From Primorskyibacter sedentarius (GTDB taxonomy: Bacteria; Pseudomonadota; Alphaproteobacteria; Rhodobacterales; Rhodobacteraceae), in contig NZ_SLZU01000010.1 of assembly GCF_004342065.1 (NCBI RefSeq), positions 62,001 to 126,000 on the forward strand: a stretch of 64,000 bases of DNA. The letters are read 5' to 3'. The translations under genes were made by a program, and so were the position numbers. Below, piece by piece: positions 36,586 through 47,237 of this stretch. The notes beneath the pieces are model-generated. The model ran no database searches and was not told where the DNA came from. It was given only the letters and a program-made list of their open reading frames with translations. Within the stretch, counting starts at the first letter, position 1. The number at the start of each line of letters is the position of its first letter.

Positions 36586-37308
36586 ATGACAGCAAAGATA
36601 CGGCTCTATGTAGATCACCCGCTGGGGGAAGGGCAATCGCTCGCCCTGACACGCGAACAGGCACATTACCTTTTCGGGGTGATGCGGCTGAACGTGGGCG
36701 ATGGTGTGCTTGTGTTCAACGGGCAGGACGGCGAATGGCGCACGGATGTGGCCATCGCGAACAAACGCAATGGCGTGCTGGTGTGTCAGCAACAGACCGC
36801 CCCGCAGCGCAATCCGCCCGACCTGTGGTTGATCTTCGCCCCGATCAAGAAGGCCCGCACCGATTTCATCGTCGAAAAGGCGGCAGAGATGGGTGCTGCG
36901 CGGATCATGCCGGTGCAGACCCAGTTCACCAACTCCGAGCGCATTCGTCAGGACCGCTTGCAAGCTCACGCTGTCGAAGCAGCCGAGCAGTGCGGCGGGA
37001 CATTCGTGCCCGAGGTGACCGATCTGACCAAGCTGGGCACGCTTCTGGACACATGGCCCGAGGATCGCCAGCTTAGTTTCTGCGACGAGACAGAGGCCGG
37101 GTCCGCCACCCGTCTTGCGGGCGCAACCCCCGGTCCCTGGGCGATCCTTATCGGCCCCGAGGGCGGGTTTTCCGAGCCAGAGCGCACCCGGCTGGCCGCC
37201 CTGCCGCAGTCGCATGTCGTCAGCCTTGGGCCCCGTATCCTGCGGGCTGACACGGCTGTCGTGGCGGCGCTGACCCTTTGGCAAATGGCGCTGGGGGACT
37301 GGCAATGA
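36586..37308 (+). CDS. rsmE: 16S rRNA (uracil-1498-N3)-methyltransferase
   Basis: RsmE methylates U1498 of 16S rRNA. The 240-residue SPOUT protein has the N-terminal PUA-like part (IRLYVDHPLGEGQSLALTREQ) and the knot region PWAILIGPEGGFSEPE and VVSLGPRILRADTAVVAAL. ATG 36586 gives the family-like start MTAKIRLYV; ATG 36574, immediately adjacent to the ubiA start, would add four residues. There is practically no space between the divergent ubiA and rsmE, so their promoters must lie inside each other's genes. A membrane-protein gene follows. Confidence 0.93.
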   Translation: MTAKIRLYVDHPLGEGQSLALTREQAHYLFGVMRLNVGDGVLVFNGQDGEWRTDVAIANKRNGVLVCQQQTAPQRNPPDLWLIFAPIKKARTDFIVEKAAEMGAARIMPVQTQFTNSERIRQDRLQAHAVEAAEQCGGTFVPEVTDLTKLGTLLDTWPEDRQLSFCDETEAGSATRLAGATPGPWAILIGPEGGFSEPERTRLAALPQSHVVSLGPRILRADTAVVAALTLWQMALGDWQ

Positions 37309-37324
37309 ACCTCGGGGACATCAG

Positions 37325-37852
37325 ATGAGCCTGCTGCGCAGCGAAGCCAAGGCCGCGCTGTGGCGCTGGCGCGAAGCCATCATCGGCCTCGCCGTGGCGG
37401 CGCTTGGCCTGCATTGGGTGGTCAATCTGTGGGGCATTCTCAACTGGATGGGCTATCCGGTGCTGCTGATCGGTATCGCGCTTGTCGTCATGGGGCTACA
37501 GCGCGGCCGCTTTCGGACCGGAGGCGAGGCGCCGGGCGTTGTGCAGATCGACGAGGGGCGCATTTCGTATTTCGGGCCGCTTTCCGGCGGTATCGCGGAT
37601 CTGTCCGATCTGAGCGCGCTGGCGATCGATCCCGGATCAAGACCGCCGCATTGGGTGCTGACGCGTCGCGGAGAGCCTGACCTGCATATCCCGTTGGGCG
37701 CCAGCGGAGCGGATGCGCTGTTTGATGCGTTCGCGGCCCTTCCCGGCATCCGCACGGAACACATGTTGCGACAAATGCAGGCAGGTGGCACTGACCGTAT
37801 CGTGATCTGGCACCGCGCAGACATGCCCCGCCCACCCGTTCGGCTGCATTGA
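37325..37852 (+). CDS. Unidentified membrane protein between rsmE and gshA
   Basis: This 175-residue protein is not assigned to a named family. Residues about 18-60 form two hydrophobic helices (AIIGLAVAALGLHWVVNLWG and MGYPVLLIGIALVVMG). The rest is a soluble domain with GVVQIDEGRISYFGPLSGG and HWVLTRRGEPDLHIPL, which looks like a PH-like beta-rich fold. It lies 16 bases after rsmE and 69 before the glutamate-cysteine ligase gene, a context I believe is conserved in Rhodobacteraceae. Function is unknown. Confidence 0.75.
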   Translation: MSLLRSEAKAALWRWREAIIGLAVAALGLHWVVNLWGILNWMGYPVLLIGIALVVMGLQRGRFRTGGEAPGVVQIDEGRISYFGPLSGGIADLSDLSALAIDPGSRPPHWVLTRRGEPDLHIPLGASGADALFDAFAALPGIRTEHMLRQMQAGGTDRIVIWHRADMPRPPVRLH

Positions 37853-37921
37853 CACCCTCGCAGTTTCCGCCCATCCCTGAGATCTGACGCGATCCCACCT
37901 ATCAATTCGGAGCTTTGCCCC

Positions 37922-39292
37922 ATGTCCATTCCCCAGTCCGGCGGCGGCCCGGTTGAACACAAGGATCAGCTGGCCGAATACCTTTCCTCCGGGTGCAAAC
38001 CGAAAGAGGACTGGCGCATTGGCACCGAGCACGAGAAATTCGGCTATTGCAAGGAAACGCTGAAGCCGCTGCCCTATGAGGGCGAACGCTCCATCCTCGC
38101 CATGCTGGAAGGTCTGCGCGACCGTCACGGCTGGGCCCCGGTCGAAGAAGCGGGCAAGCTGATCGGGCTGGAAAAAGACGGCGCGAATGTCAGTCTGGAA
38201 CCGGGCGGGCAGCTGGAACTGTCCGGCGCCCCGCTAGAGACGATCCACGAGACATGCGACGAGGTGAACGCCCATCTGCGCGATGTGAAAGACATCGCCG
38301 ATGCCGTCGGCGTCGGTTTCATCGGGCTGGGGGCCGCACCGATCTGGACGCATGACGAGATGCCGATGATGCCCAAGGGCCGTTACCGGTTGATGAACGA
38401 ATACATGGACCGCGTCGGCACCATGGGCAAATCGATGATGTACCGGACCTGCACCGTGCAGGTGAACCTCGATTTTGCGTCCGAGGCGGACATGGTCAAG
38501 AAGATGCGCGTGGCCATTGCCCTGCAGCCCGTGGCAACCGCGCTCTTTGCCAACTCTCCGTTCTTCGAGGGCCGACCAAACGGTCACAAAAGCTGGCGCA
38601 GCCGGATCTGGCGCGACCTTGACCCCGCGCGCACCGGCACGCTGCCCTTCGTCTTCGAAGACGGGTTCGGGTTCGAGGCCTGGGTGGAATACGCTCTCGA
38701 TGTGCCGATGTATTTTGTCTACCGCGATGGCAAATATATCGATGCGCTCGGCCAGTCGTTCCGCGACTTCCTGAAGGGCGAGCTGCCCGCGCTGCCCGGC
38801 GAAATTCCGACCCTGTCGGACTGGGCAGACCACCTGACCACGATCTTTCCCGAGGCGCGGGTCAAGAAATTCCTTGAAATGCGCGGCGCCGATGGCGGCC
38901 CGTGGCGCAGGCTGTGCGCCCTGCCCGCCTTTTGGGTCGGGCTGCTTTACGATCAGACGGCGCTTGATGCCGCGTGGGACCTGGTGAAGGACTGGGATGC
39001 CGAAACGCGCGAAGCCCTGCGCGTCGCTGCCTCGCAAGACGCGCTTCAGGCACAGGTCGGGCGCATCAACATGCACGATCTTGCCCGCCAGACCGTTGAT
39101 ATTGCACAGGCCGGGCTGAAGGCACGCGCGCGGCCCGGCGCAGGCGGCCTTGTTCCGGACGAGACGCATTTCCTCAACGCCCTGCATGAAAGCATCGAGA
39201 GTGGCAAAGTCCCCGCCGACGAATTGCTTGAGCATTACAAAGGCGACTGGAACGGCGATCTGACCCGCATTTACGCACAGTACAGCTATTGA
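37922..39292 (+). CDS. gshA: Glutamate-cysteine ligase
   Basis: This is the first, rate-limiting enzyme of glutathione synthesis. The 456-residue protein belongs to the alphaproteobacterial/plant-type GCL group: DWRIGTEHEKFGYCKETL near 35, VSLEPGGQLELSGAPLETI, RYRLMNEYMDRVGTMGKSMM, TCTVQVNLDF and FEDGFGFEAWVEYALDVPM. Two cysteines of the kind used for redox control in plants cannot be confirmed by eye. Glutathione links to the two GST-family genes in the window. No terminator hairpin is obvious after the stop. Confidence 0.94.
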   Translation: MSIPQSGGGPVEHKDQLAEYLSSGCKPKEDWRIGTEHEKFGYCKETLKPLPYEGERSILAMLEGLRDRHGWAPVEEAGKLIGLEKDGANVSLEPGGQLELSGAPLETIHETCDEVNAHLRDVKDIADAVGVGFIGLGAAPIWTHDEMPMMPKGRYRLMNEYMDRVGTMGKSMMYRTCTVQVNLDFASEADMVKKMRVAIALQPVATALFANSPFFEGRPNGHKSWRSRIWRDLDPARTGTLPFVFEDGFGFEAWVEYALDVPMYFVYRDGKYIDALGQSFRDFLKGELPALPGEIPTLSDWADHLTTIFPEARVKKFLEMRGADGGPWRRLCALPAFWVGLLYDQTALDAAWDLVKDWDAETREALRVAASQDALQAQVGRINMHDLARQTVDIAQAGLKARARPGAGGLVPDETHFLNALHESIESGKVPADELLEHYKGDWNGDLTRIYAQYSY

Positions 39293-39582
39293 GTTCGGCC
39301 TCGTGCTCCACCTGTTGCGGCCAGCGCATCGCAGCGCCGACAGGCTGGTTTCAAAGCCGCAGCCGGGCGTGGTCGCTCAATATCCTTACGGTATGACGCT
39401 GCGTATGATGTGCCCGAAACCCTTCGTCAGCAGGATTTCGCTTGTGAACTCTTTGAAACCACTGAGGTAATTTTGCCAGCGCCGTTAACACTGTCTTAAT
39501 TTCGCGGATTTCCTTTGCAGCAGATTTGTGGCAAAAGACCAACGTACGAGTCTGTAATCTACCCGACACCTGGAGTGTTTCT

Positions 39583-40638
39583 TTGCCTTTTATCAAGATC
39601 TACGCTGCATCCGACTTTGTTGTAACGCCTCCTGACGAATTTCGGGGGGATGCTTCAGGCACGCCTACCTTCACCCTGACGCTAAGGGCAGGTGCGACGC
39701 CAGTCACGGTTGAAGTGGACGATACTGACAACAGTGTAGATGAGATTACGACAGTCGGCCCTCAGACCTTCACCAATGACACGACGATCGGGGGCACGAC
39801 ATACCTTGCCGGTACGTCCTACCATGCCGCATACGATCTGACCAACACAGGGACGGGTCACAAGGTTACCTCGCTGCATTTTGGCGGGGACGGCAGGGAA
39901 CAAGGACCTGTTGACGGGATCATCTCCACGATTCCTCTGGTTCCGGGAGTCGCCTATACGTTTGACGCTGAACGGTCGTCATATCGGCAAATCGATAATA
40001 CCTACTCCACCTACGAAGAGACGGTGTGTTTTGCGGCCGGCACGATGATCGACACGCCGAACGGCGCCAAAGCGATAGAAGAGCTTCGCGTCGGCGACCT
40101 TGTCCGCACCCGTGACAATGGCTTGCAGCCTATCCGGTGGATCGGTTCGCGGCATCTGGATGCGGCCAATCTTGCCGCCGTTCCAAAGCTGCGCCCCATT
40201 CGGATCATGGCGGATGCACTGGCACCGGGCCTGCCCAAGACGGACCTGCTTGTTTCGCCGCAGCACCGCATGCTCATTCGGTCGCGTATCGCGCAACGAT
40301 GCTTTGGCACCTCTGAAATTCTTGCCGCAGCCAAGCACCTTACACCGGTCGCGGGCATCTGCGTTGCGGATGATGTGGAGGAGGTCGTGTATTTCCACAT
40401 GCTGTTCGACCATCACGAAATCGTCTTTGCAAACGGGGCGGAATCCGAAAGCTTCTTTACCGGGCCGCAGGCGCTGAAGTCCGTGGGTCAGGCCGCGCGC
40501 GATGAAATTTACGCGCTGTTCCCGGAACTGCGGGACGGCGCGGACCGGCCGAAGGCGGTTCGCCCCATCGTGCATGGCCGCGACGCCCGAGAACTGGCCT
40601 CGCGTCACCAAAAGAACATCCGCGCGCTGGTCAGCTAA
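39583..40638 (+). CDS. Hint-domain protein with unidentified N-terminal domain
   Basis: The 351-residue protein has a Hint (hedgehog/intein) domain from about residue 148: VCFAAGTMIDTPNGAKAIEELRVGDLVRT, then QPIRWIGSR and VSPQHRMLIRS with the conserved His. The N-terminal 145 residues (IKIYAASDFVVTPPDEF, later GGTTYLAGTSYHAAYDLTNTG) are beta-rich and of no known family. Secreted Rhodobacterales proteins often pair a Hint domain with adhesion or RTX regions. TTG 39583 is favoured because GGAG is seven bases upstream; a GTG at 39526 would add 19 residues. About 290 bases upstream are empty and AT-richer. Confidence 0.82.
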   Translation: MPFIKIYAASDFVVTPPDEFRGDASGTPTFTLTLRAGATPVTVEVDDTDNSVDEITTVGPQTFTNDTTIGGTTYLAGTSYHAAYDLTNTGTGHKVTSLHFGGDGREQGPVDGIISTIPLVPGVAYTFDAERSSYRQIDNTYSTYEETVCFAAGTMIDTPNGAKAIEELRVGDLVRTRDNGLQPIRWIGSRHLDAANLAAVPKLRPIRIMADALAPGLPKTDLLVSPQHRMLIRSRIAQRCFGTSEILAAAKHLTPVAGICVADDVEEVVYFHMLFDHHEIVFANGAESESFFTGPQALKSVGQAARDEIYALFPELRDGADRPKAVRPIVHGRDARELASRHQKNIRALVS

Positions 40639-40875
40639 ACCCGCCAGACCGCCGGTCCTTTCCGCCGTCGATTGCTTGGACGCGAAGATTTGCGCGCCTT
40701 TCCGCGATGCAGGATCGGCAATGTCGACGCCTGCCAGCGCAGCGTTTGACGGGCCACATTCCCTTCTGCCAGTCTTGGAACGCGGTGAAGGAGTACGGGC
40801 GCGCGTAGTGCGAATTCCTTGCGCACGGGCGGTGCCGGTCCTATCGTTTCACCAATTGCCCATACTGGTCCTCAC

Positions 40876-41646
40876 ATGCCCTTCACCAAAGTCCAGCCGG
40901 AAAAGCTCTCTGCATCGGTCGCGCGCCAGATTGAAAAGCTGATCCTGCGGGGCATCCTGCGCCCCGGCGAAAGGCTGCCCGCAGAACGCGAGCTTTCCGA
41001 ACGGCTTGGCGTTTCGCGCCCCTCCCTGCGCGAGGCAATAGCCGACCTTCAGGAACGCGGGCTGCTGGCCAGCCGCGCCGGTGCGGGCATATACGTCGCC
41101 GATGTGCTTGGGTCGGCCTTTTCCGACGCGCTCGTCCGGCTTTTTGCCTCCCATGACGAGGCCGTGTTCGATTACCTCTCTTTCCGGCGCGATATGGAAG
41201 GGCTGGCCGCCGAACGTGCGGCGCGGCTGGCATCGGAAACCGATCTCAAGGTGATCCAGTCGGTGTTCGACAAGATGCAGGCCGCCCATGCAAAGCGGAA
41301 TCCCGATGACGAGGCGCGGCTGGACGCGGATTTCCACCTTGCGATCATCGAGGCCAGCCACAACGTCATTATGCTGCACATGATGCGTTCCATGTACCAG
41401 CTGCTACGCGAAGGTGTGTTCTACAACCGCCAGATCATGTTTCAGCGCCGCACGACGCGAGAGACGCTTCTTGACCAGCACCGGCAGATCAATGCCGCGC
41501 TACAGGCCCGCAATCCGGCAGAGGCCCGCCGCTCGATCGAGGCCCATCTGGATTATGTCGAGGACGCCCTGACCGAACATCGCAAGGCAGAGCATAACGA
41601 AGAAATCGCCCGCCTGCGTTTTGAGCACGAACAAAAGAGAGGCTGA
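40876..41646 (+). CDS. FadR/PdhR-type GntR transcriptional regulator
   Basis: The 256-residue protein has an N-terminal winged helix (SVARQIEKLILRGILRPGERLPAERELSERLGVSRPSLREAIADLQ by pattern) and an FCD all-helical effector domain (about 85-235) with the metal-binding Asp and His (LDADFHLAIIEASHN). This group senses carboxylates such as lactate, pyruvate or fatty acyl compounds. The effector is unknown, and no obvious target operon lies next to it. The segment ACCA...TGGT at about 40851-40870 just upstream may be a binding half-site pair. Confidence 0.9.
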   Translation: MPFTKVQPEKLSASVARQIEKLILRGILRPGERLPAERELSERLGVSRPSLREAIADLQERGLLASRAGAGIYVADVLGSAFSDALVRLFASHDEAVFDYLSFRRDMEGLAAERAARLASETDLKVIQSVFDKMQAAHAKRNPDDEARLDADFHLAIIEASHNVIMLHMMRSMYQLLREGVFYNRQIMFQRRTTRETLLDQHRQINAALQARNPAEARRSIEAHLDYVEDALTEHRKAEHNEEIARLRFEHEQKRG

Positions 41647-41678
41647 CACACCCCAGGGCGCTTTTGCGCGCCACGGGT

Positions 41679-42938
41679 TTAGTCCACCGGTCTGCGGGGC
41701 TCCGTTTCGGCCAAGGCCTTGACCCATTCCAACTGCTTGGGCAGGCAGACAGAGCGTAGATCGTAGTTCCTGACCACGAAGTCGCGCGCCGCCTTGCCCA
41801 TGCGCGCGCGCGTATCCGGGTCGTCCAGCAGCGCGCAGAGCCGATCCGTCAAAGCATCCTTGTCGAAGAAATCAACCAGCCAGCCGGTTTCCCCTTCGGT
41901 CAGAACCTCCGTCACGGGGGCCGTATCACTGGCCAGGATCGCGCTTTCGCAGGCCATCGATTCCAGCAAGGACCATGACAGGACGAAGGGGTATGTCAGG
42001 TAAACATGCGCCCGGCTGACCTGCATCATCGACAGGAACTTCGCATAGGGCACGCGCCCCATGAAATGCACCCGCGCCCAGTCCTCATCAGAGATCTGCC
42101 CGCGCACCTCGTCGATATAGATCTGTTTCCAGGTCTTGCCCTTGGGCGGGCGGGCGCCATAGCTGACATCATCGCCGCCCAGCATCACCACCTGTGCCTC
42201 GGGTCGGCGCCTCAGGATATCCGGCAGGGCGCGCATGAAGATGTGATAGCCGCGATAAGGCTCCAGATTGCGGTTGATGAAGGTGATGACCTCGTCGTCG
42301 CGGGTCAGAACCCGGCCCCCGGTCACCTCCAGCCTTGCCGCCGGGTCGGGTTTGACTTCATCGGTATTCACCCCGTCATGCACCACCGTGATGCGCTTGC
42401 GGTAATGCTCGGGGAATGTATCGGCCTGAAAATGCGTCGGGCTGATGCCAAGGTCGATCACCTCCGAATGCATCCGGTTGTTGAGGTTCTTCAGCCGGAT
42501 GCGCAGCGCGTCCTGATCGGCGGCGGGTGTCGGGAACTCCGGATCGAACCCCAGAAACGGATGCCCGGACAGGTGATACAGCTCGCAATACAGACCCAGC
42601 CGCGCGCCGGGCCAGACATCCTTGAGAAACAGGCTCTCGCCCCAGCCGTGATGGGCAAGGATCATATCAGGCTCGAATCCCTGCGCCTTCAGCGCCTTGG
42701 CGGCGTTATAGCAGCTGTGACCGCGCAAAAGCTTCGTCTCGAAATCGGCCAACCAAGGGTGAATATCCCGGGAGGACCGCCCGTTGATCTTGTAGGGGAT
42801 GATCTGCACCCCCTGCCATTTCGTTGGTTTGTCCACCTTGGGCGTCAGTGCCACAACCTGATGGCCAAGCTGCACCAGAACCGGCGCGATGTGTTTGTAC
42901 TGACCGGGGAAATTCTGGTGGATCAGCAATATCTTCAT
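41679..42938 (-). CDS. GT4-family glycosyltransferase
   Basis: The 419-residue protein is a GT-B fold glycosyltransferase. It starts [20 protein letters not shown], has an [21 protein letters not shown] segment typical of GT4, and the donor-binding end with [34 protein letters not shown]. The acceptor and sugar are unknown; extracellular polysaccharide or glycan synthesis is likely. ATG 42938 gives the expected N-terminus; a TTG three codons earlier is possible. It converges with the FadR-type gene and has no polysaccharide genes beside it. Confidence 0.9.
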   Translation of the reverse strand: MKILLIHQNFPGQYKHIAPVLVQLGHQVVALTPKVDKPTKWQGVQIIPYKINGRSSRDIHPWLADFETKLLRGHSCYNAAKALKAQGFEPDMILAHHGWGESLFLKDVWPGARLGLYCELYHLSGHPFLGFDPEFPTPAADQDALRIRLKNLNNRMHSEVIDLGISPTHFQADTFPEHYRKRITVVHDGVNTDEVKPDPAARLEVTGGRVLTRDDEVITFINRNLEPYRGYHIFMRALPDILRRRPEAQVVMLGGDDVSYGARPPKGKTWKQIYIDEVRGQISDEDWARVHFMGRVPYAKFLSMMQVSRAHVYLTYPFVLSWSLLESMACESAILASDTAPVTEVLTEGETGWLVDFFDKDALTDRLCALLDDPDTRARMGKAARDFVVRNYDLRSVCLPKQLEWVKALAETEPRRPVD

Positions 42939-43110
42939 GGCGTCCAAACCCTTCGAGGCAATGCCTCCCCGTTATATCCGGCCAAGGGCAGGAGGCAAAC
43001 GCAACCCACCGAACGTCGCCGAAATGCGCAGAGGCACTTTACCCGGACCGCCCTTGGCCCTATCACCCGAGCGACCGCAAAGACGCCCGCCTGCGCAAAG
43101 GAAAGCCCAC

Positions 43111-45666
43111 ATGTCCCGCTACACCCCCGCCGAGATCGAGCCAAAGTGGCAACAGGCCTGGGAAGAGGCCGGAACCTTCACCGCCACGCGGGAGGGCGAC
43201 AAGCCGAAATATTACGTGCTCGAAATGTTCCCCTACCCGTCGGGACGCATCCATATCGGCCACGTGCGCAACTACACGATGGGCGATGTGATCGCGCGCT
43301 ACAAGATTTCCACGGGGCATAACGTTCTGCACCCGATGGGCTTTGACGCCTTTGGCCTTGCGGCAGAGAACGCGGCGATGGATCGCGGCAGTCATCCCAA
43401 GGATTGGACCTACTCCAATATGGCGGCGATGAAGGAACAGATGAAGCCGATGGGCTGGTCGCTGGATTGGTCCCGCGAACTGGCCACGTGCGATCCGGAA
43501 TATTACGGGCAGCAACAGGCGCTGTTCATTGATATGCTGGAGACGGGTCTGGTCTATCGCAAGAACGCGGTGGTCAACTGGGACCCGATCGACATGACCG
43601 TTCTGGCGAACGAGCAGGTGATTGACGGCAAGGGCTGGCGATCGGGCGCGGATGTTGAACGCCGCGAGCTGACCCAGTGGTTCTTCAAGATTTCCGACAT
43701 GTCGGAAGAGCTGCTTGCGGCGCTGGACGGGCTGGATGACTGGCCCGCCAAGGTCAAGCTGATGCAGGCCAACTGGATCGGCAAATCGCGCGGTCTTCAG
43801 TTCAGTTTCAGCCTGATTGACGGCCCGCATGGCATGGACCGGGTCGAGGTTTACACCACGCGGCCTGACACGCTGATGGGCGCGTCTTTCGTGGGCATCT
43901 CGCCCGACCACCCGCTCGCCAAACAGCTGGAGCGTGACAACCCCGAGGTCGCCGCCTTCTGCGCGGAATGCCGAATGGGCGGCACCACCGCCGAGGCGTT
44001 GGAGACGGCCGAGAAAAAGGGCTATGACACCGGCCTCAAGGTCATGCACCCGTTTGACAATGATTGGGAACTGCCGGTCTATATCGCCAACTTCATCCTG
44101 ATGGACTACGGCACCGGTGCGATCTTTGGCTGCCCCGGACACGACCAGCGCGACCATGATTTCTGCGCCAAATATGGCCTGCCGATCGTCGACACGTTCC
44201 TGCCGCTTGACGGTAAGCATGACATACAGGCCGCCCCTTACGTGCCCGCCAAGACCGAACAGGTCCGCTATACCCGCCTGATCGCAGGCAAAGAGGTGCA
44301 GACCGGCGATGAGGCCGTGGATGCCGCGGTTGATTTCTGCGAAGCAAATGGTGTGGGCCAGGGCGTCACCAAGTTCCGCCTGCGCGACTGGGGGCTTTCC
44401 CGCCAGCGCTATTGGGGGTGCCCGATCCCCGTGGTGCATTGCGAGGCATGCGGCGTCGTACCCGAGGCCAAGGAAAACCTGCCCGTCGAATTGCCCGACG
44501 ACGTCACCTTTGACGTGCCCGGAAATCCGCTGGACCGGCATCCGAGTTGGCGCAACTGCACCTGCCCGAAATGTGGCGGGGCCGCGCTGCGCGAGACCGA
44601 TACGATGGACACGTTCGTGGACAGTTCGTGGTATTTCGCCCGGTTTACCGCGCCGCATGCCGACACGCCCACGGATATGGCCGAAGCTGAATACTGGATG
44701 AATGTCGACCAGTATATCGGCGGCATCGAACACGCGATCCTGCACCTGCTTTATTCGCGCTTTTTCGCCCGCGCGATGATCCAGACCGGCCATCTGCCCG
44801 AGAAATGCGCGGAGCCGTTCAATGCGCTCTTCACCCAAGGCATGGTCACCCACGCGATCTACCAGACGCGCGACGCCAAGGGCCGCCCGGTCTATCACTA
44901 CCCCGAGGATGTGGATCTGCGCGACGGCAAAGGCTTCCTCAAGGATGGCGCCGAGGTCGAGATCATCCCCTCGGCCAAGATGTCAAAATCCAAGAACAAC
45001 GTTGTCGATCCGGTGCAGATCGTCGAGCAATACGGTGCGGATACGGCGCGCTGGTTCGTTCTGTCCGACAGCCCGCCCGAGCGGGACGTCGAATGGACCG
45101 CAAGCGGCGCCGAGGCAGCCAGCAAGCACCTTGCCCGCGTCTACCGCATCGCCGCCGAGATCGCCGAAGATCAGACCGGCCCGCAGGACGCGGATGAGCC
45201 TTTGCTGCGCGAGATGCACAAGGCCATCCATGACGTGACGATGGGTGTGGAAAGCTTTGGCTTCAACGCCTCTATCGCGCGGCTTTATGCCTTCACGAAC
45301 GCGCTGTCGAAATCCAAGGCAGGGTCTGCGGCAAAGCGCGAGGCGATGCTCGCACTGGCGCAGTTGATGTCGCCGATGACACCGCATCTGGCCGAAGAAG
45401 TCTGGCAACTGCTGGGCGGTGAAGGTCTGATCGCCAACGCCCCCTGGCCCGCTGCGGACGAGGCGATGCTGATCGAAGAGAGCGTAACCCTGCCCATTCA
45501 GGTCAACGGCAAGCGCCGCGCCGAGATTACCGTTGCCAAGGATGCCGACAAAGCCGAAGTTGAGAAACTGGCATTGGCACATGAGGCCGTGCAGCGGGTG
45601 CTGGAGGGTGCCCAGCCGAAGAAAGTCATCGTTGTCCCGGGACGGATCATCAACCTTGTCGTCTGA
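43111..45666 (+). CDS. leuS: Leucyl-tRNA synthetase
   Basis: The 851-residue class I synthetase charges tRNA-Leu. It shows the HIGH motif in [16 protein letters not shown] (near 38-52), the CP1 editing domain (about 220-420, [21 protein letters not shown]), a zinc-type CTCPKCGG, and KMSKS in [13 protein letters not shown] (near 624). ATG 43111 follows AAAGGAAAG; the frame is open upstream to 42937, but those residues do not match the family. It begins the leuS-lptE-holA operon. Confidence 0.97.
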   Translation: MSRYTPAEIEPKWQQAWEEAGTFTATREGDKPKYYVLEMFPYPSGRIHIGHVRNYTMGDVIARYKISTGHNVLHPMGFDAFGLAAENAAMDRGSHPKDWTYSNMAAMKEQMKPMGWSLDWSRELATCDPEYYGQQQALFIDMLETGLVYRKNAVVNWDPIDMTVLANEQVIDGKGWRSGADVERRELTQWFFKISDMSEELLAALDGLDDWPAKVKLMQANWIGKSRGLQFSFSLIDGPHGMDRVEVYTTRPDTLMGASFVGISPDHPLAKQLERDNPEVAAFCAECRMGGTTAEALETAEKKGYDTGLKVMHPFDNDWELPVYIANFILMDYGTGAIFGCPGHDQRDHDFCAKYGLPIVDTFLPLDGKHDIQAAPYVPAKTEQVRYTRLIAGKEVQTGDEAVDAAVDFCEANGVGQGVTKFRLRDWGLSRQRYWGCPIPVVHCEACGVVPEAKENLPVELPDDVTFDVPGNPLDRHPSWRNCTCPKCGGAALRETDTMDTFVDSSWYFARFTAPHADTPTDMAEAEYWMNVDQYIGGIEHAILHLLYSRFFARAMIQTGHLPEKCAEPFNALFTQGMVTHAIYQTRDAKGRPVYHYPEDVDLRDGKGFLKDGAEVEIIPSAKMSKSKNNVVDPVQIVEQYGADTARWFVLSDSPPERDVEWTASGAEAASKHLARVYRIAAEIAEDQTGPQDADEPLLREMHKAIHDVTMGVESFGFNASIARLYAFTNALSKSKAGSAAKREAMLALAQLMSPMTPHLAEEVWQLLGGEGLIANAPWPAADEAMLIEESVTLPIQVNGKRRAEITVAKDADKAEVEKLALAHEAVQRVLEGAQPKKVIVVPGRIINLVV

Positions 45667-46138
45667 TCGCCGCCTTTTCCTGCTTTCTGCGCTGGCCCTC
45701 GGGGCCTGCGGCTTCACCCCGGCCTACGGGCCGACCGGTGGGGCCTCTGTGCTGCAAGGGCAGGTATCGGTGGCAGAGCCCGGAAATCGCGGAAGCTACC
45801 TGCTCAACCAGAGGCTGGAAGAGCGGCTGGGCCATGCGCCATCCGGGCGTTTCGGGCTAAGCTATGCGCTCAAGACCTCCACCAACGGGCTGGGCACGAC
45901 CTCTGACGGGCGCACGACGCGCTATCACATGTCCGGCTCTGCAACATGGGTGTTGAAGGACGGCGACGAAACCGTCGTGGCGTCGGGCAAGGTGGACAGC
46001 TTTTCGGCCTATTCCGCCACGGGGTCAACTGCGGCGACCCACGCATCCGAACGGGACGCCCGCGCGCGGCTGATGACCATCCTCGCCGACCAGATGGTGG
46101 ACCAGCTGATCCTCAAGGCGCCGGACCTGCCTTCATGA
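45656..46138 (+). CDS. lptE: LPS-assembly lipoprotein LptE
   Basis: LptE plugs the outer-membrane LptD barrel and helps insert LPS. The 160-residue product has a signal peptide with lipobox LALGAC and then [14 protein letters not shown] 45656 is the most likely start; it overlaps the end of leuS by 11 bases. The middle is a beta-rich domain with [16 protein letters not shown] and the late helix [16 protein letters not shown]. It depends on Lgt for lipid attachment. The leuS-lptE-holA order supports the call. Confidence 0.9.
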   Translation: MSSDRRLFLLSALALGACGFTPAYGPTGGASVLQGQVSVAEPGNRGSYLLNQRLEERLGHAPSGRFGLSYALKTSTNGLGTTSDGRTTRYHMSGSATWVLKDGDETVVASGKVDSFSAYSATGSTAATHASERDARARLMTILADQMVDQLILKAPDLPS

Positions 46139-47160
46139 AACTCTCCGCGCGAGAGGCCGCGGGCTATTTCGCCAAGCCCGATCCGGGCAAGACCGGCTTG
46201 TTGATTTTCGGCTCGGACGCGATGCGGGTCGCGCTGAAACGTCAACAGGTGATCGCGGCGCTGATCGGCCCTGCGGGCGAGGAAGAGATGCGGCTGGCAC
46301 GCCTGCCCGCAGCAGAGCTTCGCAAGGATCCCGCAGCGCTTCAGGATGCGATCAAGGCGCAAAGCTTTTTTCCCGGCCCGCGCGTCGCCTTTCTCGAAGA
46401 CGCCACGGACGGCATCACCAAAGTGGTGGCCGCAGCACTTCAGGACTGGCAGCCCGGCGATGCACAGGTGATCGTGACCGCGGGGCAACTGACGGCGAAA
46501 TCCGCGCTGCGCAAGTTGTTTGAAGGCCATCCCAACGCCTATGCGGTCGGGATTTACGACGATCCGCCCAGCCGGGCAGAAATAGAGGCAGACCTGAAAC
46601 GCTCGGGCCTGCCTGCGCCCTCGCCCGACGCGATGGAGGCGCTGACCCTGCTGTCGCGCCAACTCGATCCGGGGGATTTCCGGCAGACGGTCGAGAAGCT
46701 GGCGCTTTACATGCTGGGACAGGGCGCGCCTGCAACCGCCGAGGATGTGGCCGCCTGCGCGCCCAGCTCTACCGAGGCAGAGCTGGACGATGTGCTCAAT
46801 ATCGTTGCCGAAGCCCGCACGGGCGAGATCGGCCCCGTCATGGCGCGGCTGCAATCGCAGGGGACCAACGCGGTCACGCTGATGATAGGCGCGACGCGAC
46901 ATTTCCGGATCCTGCACAAGGTTGCCTCGGACCCTGGCGGCGCGGGTTCCGGCATCGGCAAGCTGCGCCCGCCCGTCTTTGGCCCGCGCAGAGACCGCAT
47001 TCTGCGTCAGGCGCAGAACTGGGGCGGCCCACGGCTGGAACAAGCCCTTGAAATGCTGACGGATACAGAGTTGCAGTTGCGCTCTGCCGGGCAACACGCG
47101 CCCGCCATGGCGTTGGTGGAACGGGTGCTGATCCGGCTTTCGATGCTTGGGCGCCGCTAA
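46135..47160 (+). CDS. holA: DNA polymerase III subunit delta
   Basis: The delta subunit opens the sliding clamp in the clamp loader. The 341-residue protein shows KPDPGKTGLLIFGSDAMRV (N-terminal AAA-like part), QVIVTAGQLTAKSALRKLFE, and the later ALTLLSRQLDPGDFRQTVEKL and a helical collar with TLMIGATRHFRILHKV. Length matches the family. Its ATG overlaps the lptE stop (ATGA). A GST gene lies 77 bases downstream. Confidence 0.93.
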   Translation: MKLSAREAAGYFAKPDPGKTGLLIFGSDAMRVALKRQQVIAALIGPAGEEEMRLARLPAAELRKDPAALQDAIKAQSFFPGPRVAFLEDATDGITKVVAAALQDWQPGDAQVIVTAGQLTAKSALRKLFEGHPNAYAVGIYDDPPSRAEIEADLKRSGLPAPSPDAMEALTLLSRQLDPGDFRQTVEKLALYMLGQGAPATAEDVAACAPSSTEAELDDVLNIVAEARTGEIGPVMARLQSQGTNAVTLMIGATRHFRILHKVASDPGGAGSGIGKLRPPVFGPRRDRILRQAQNWGGPRLEQALEMLTDTELQLRSAGQHAPAMALVERVLIRLSMLGRR

Positions 47161-47237
47161 GGCCGTGCCGGTGTGGTCTTGCAAATGCGACCCTCACCCG
47201 ACAATCTAAACGCCGACGAAACCGGGGAGGGATTGCG

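Noticed and set aside
36574-37305. Upstream extension of the ubiA frame through rsmE on the minus strand
   Set aside because: It is antisense to a clear rsmE gene, and the real UbiA N-terminus at 36573 has its own ribosome site.
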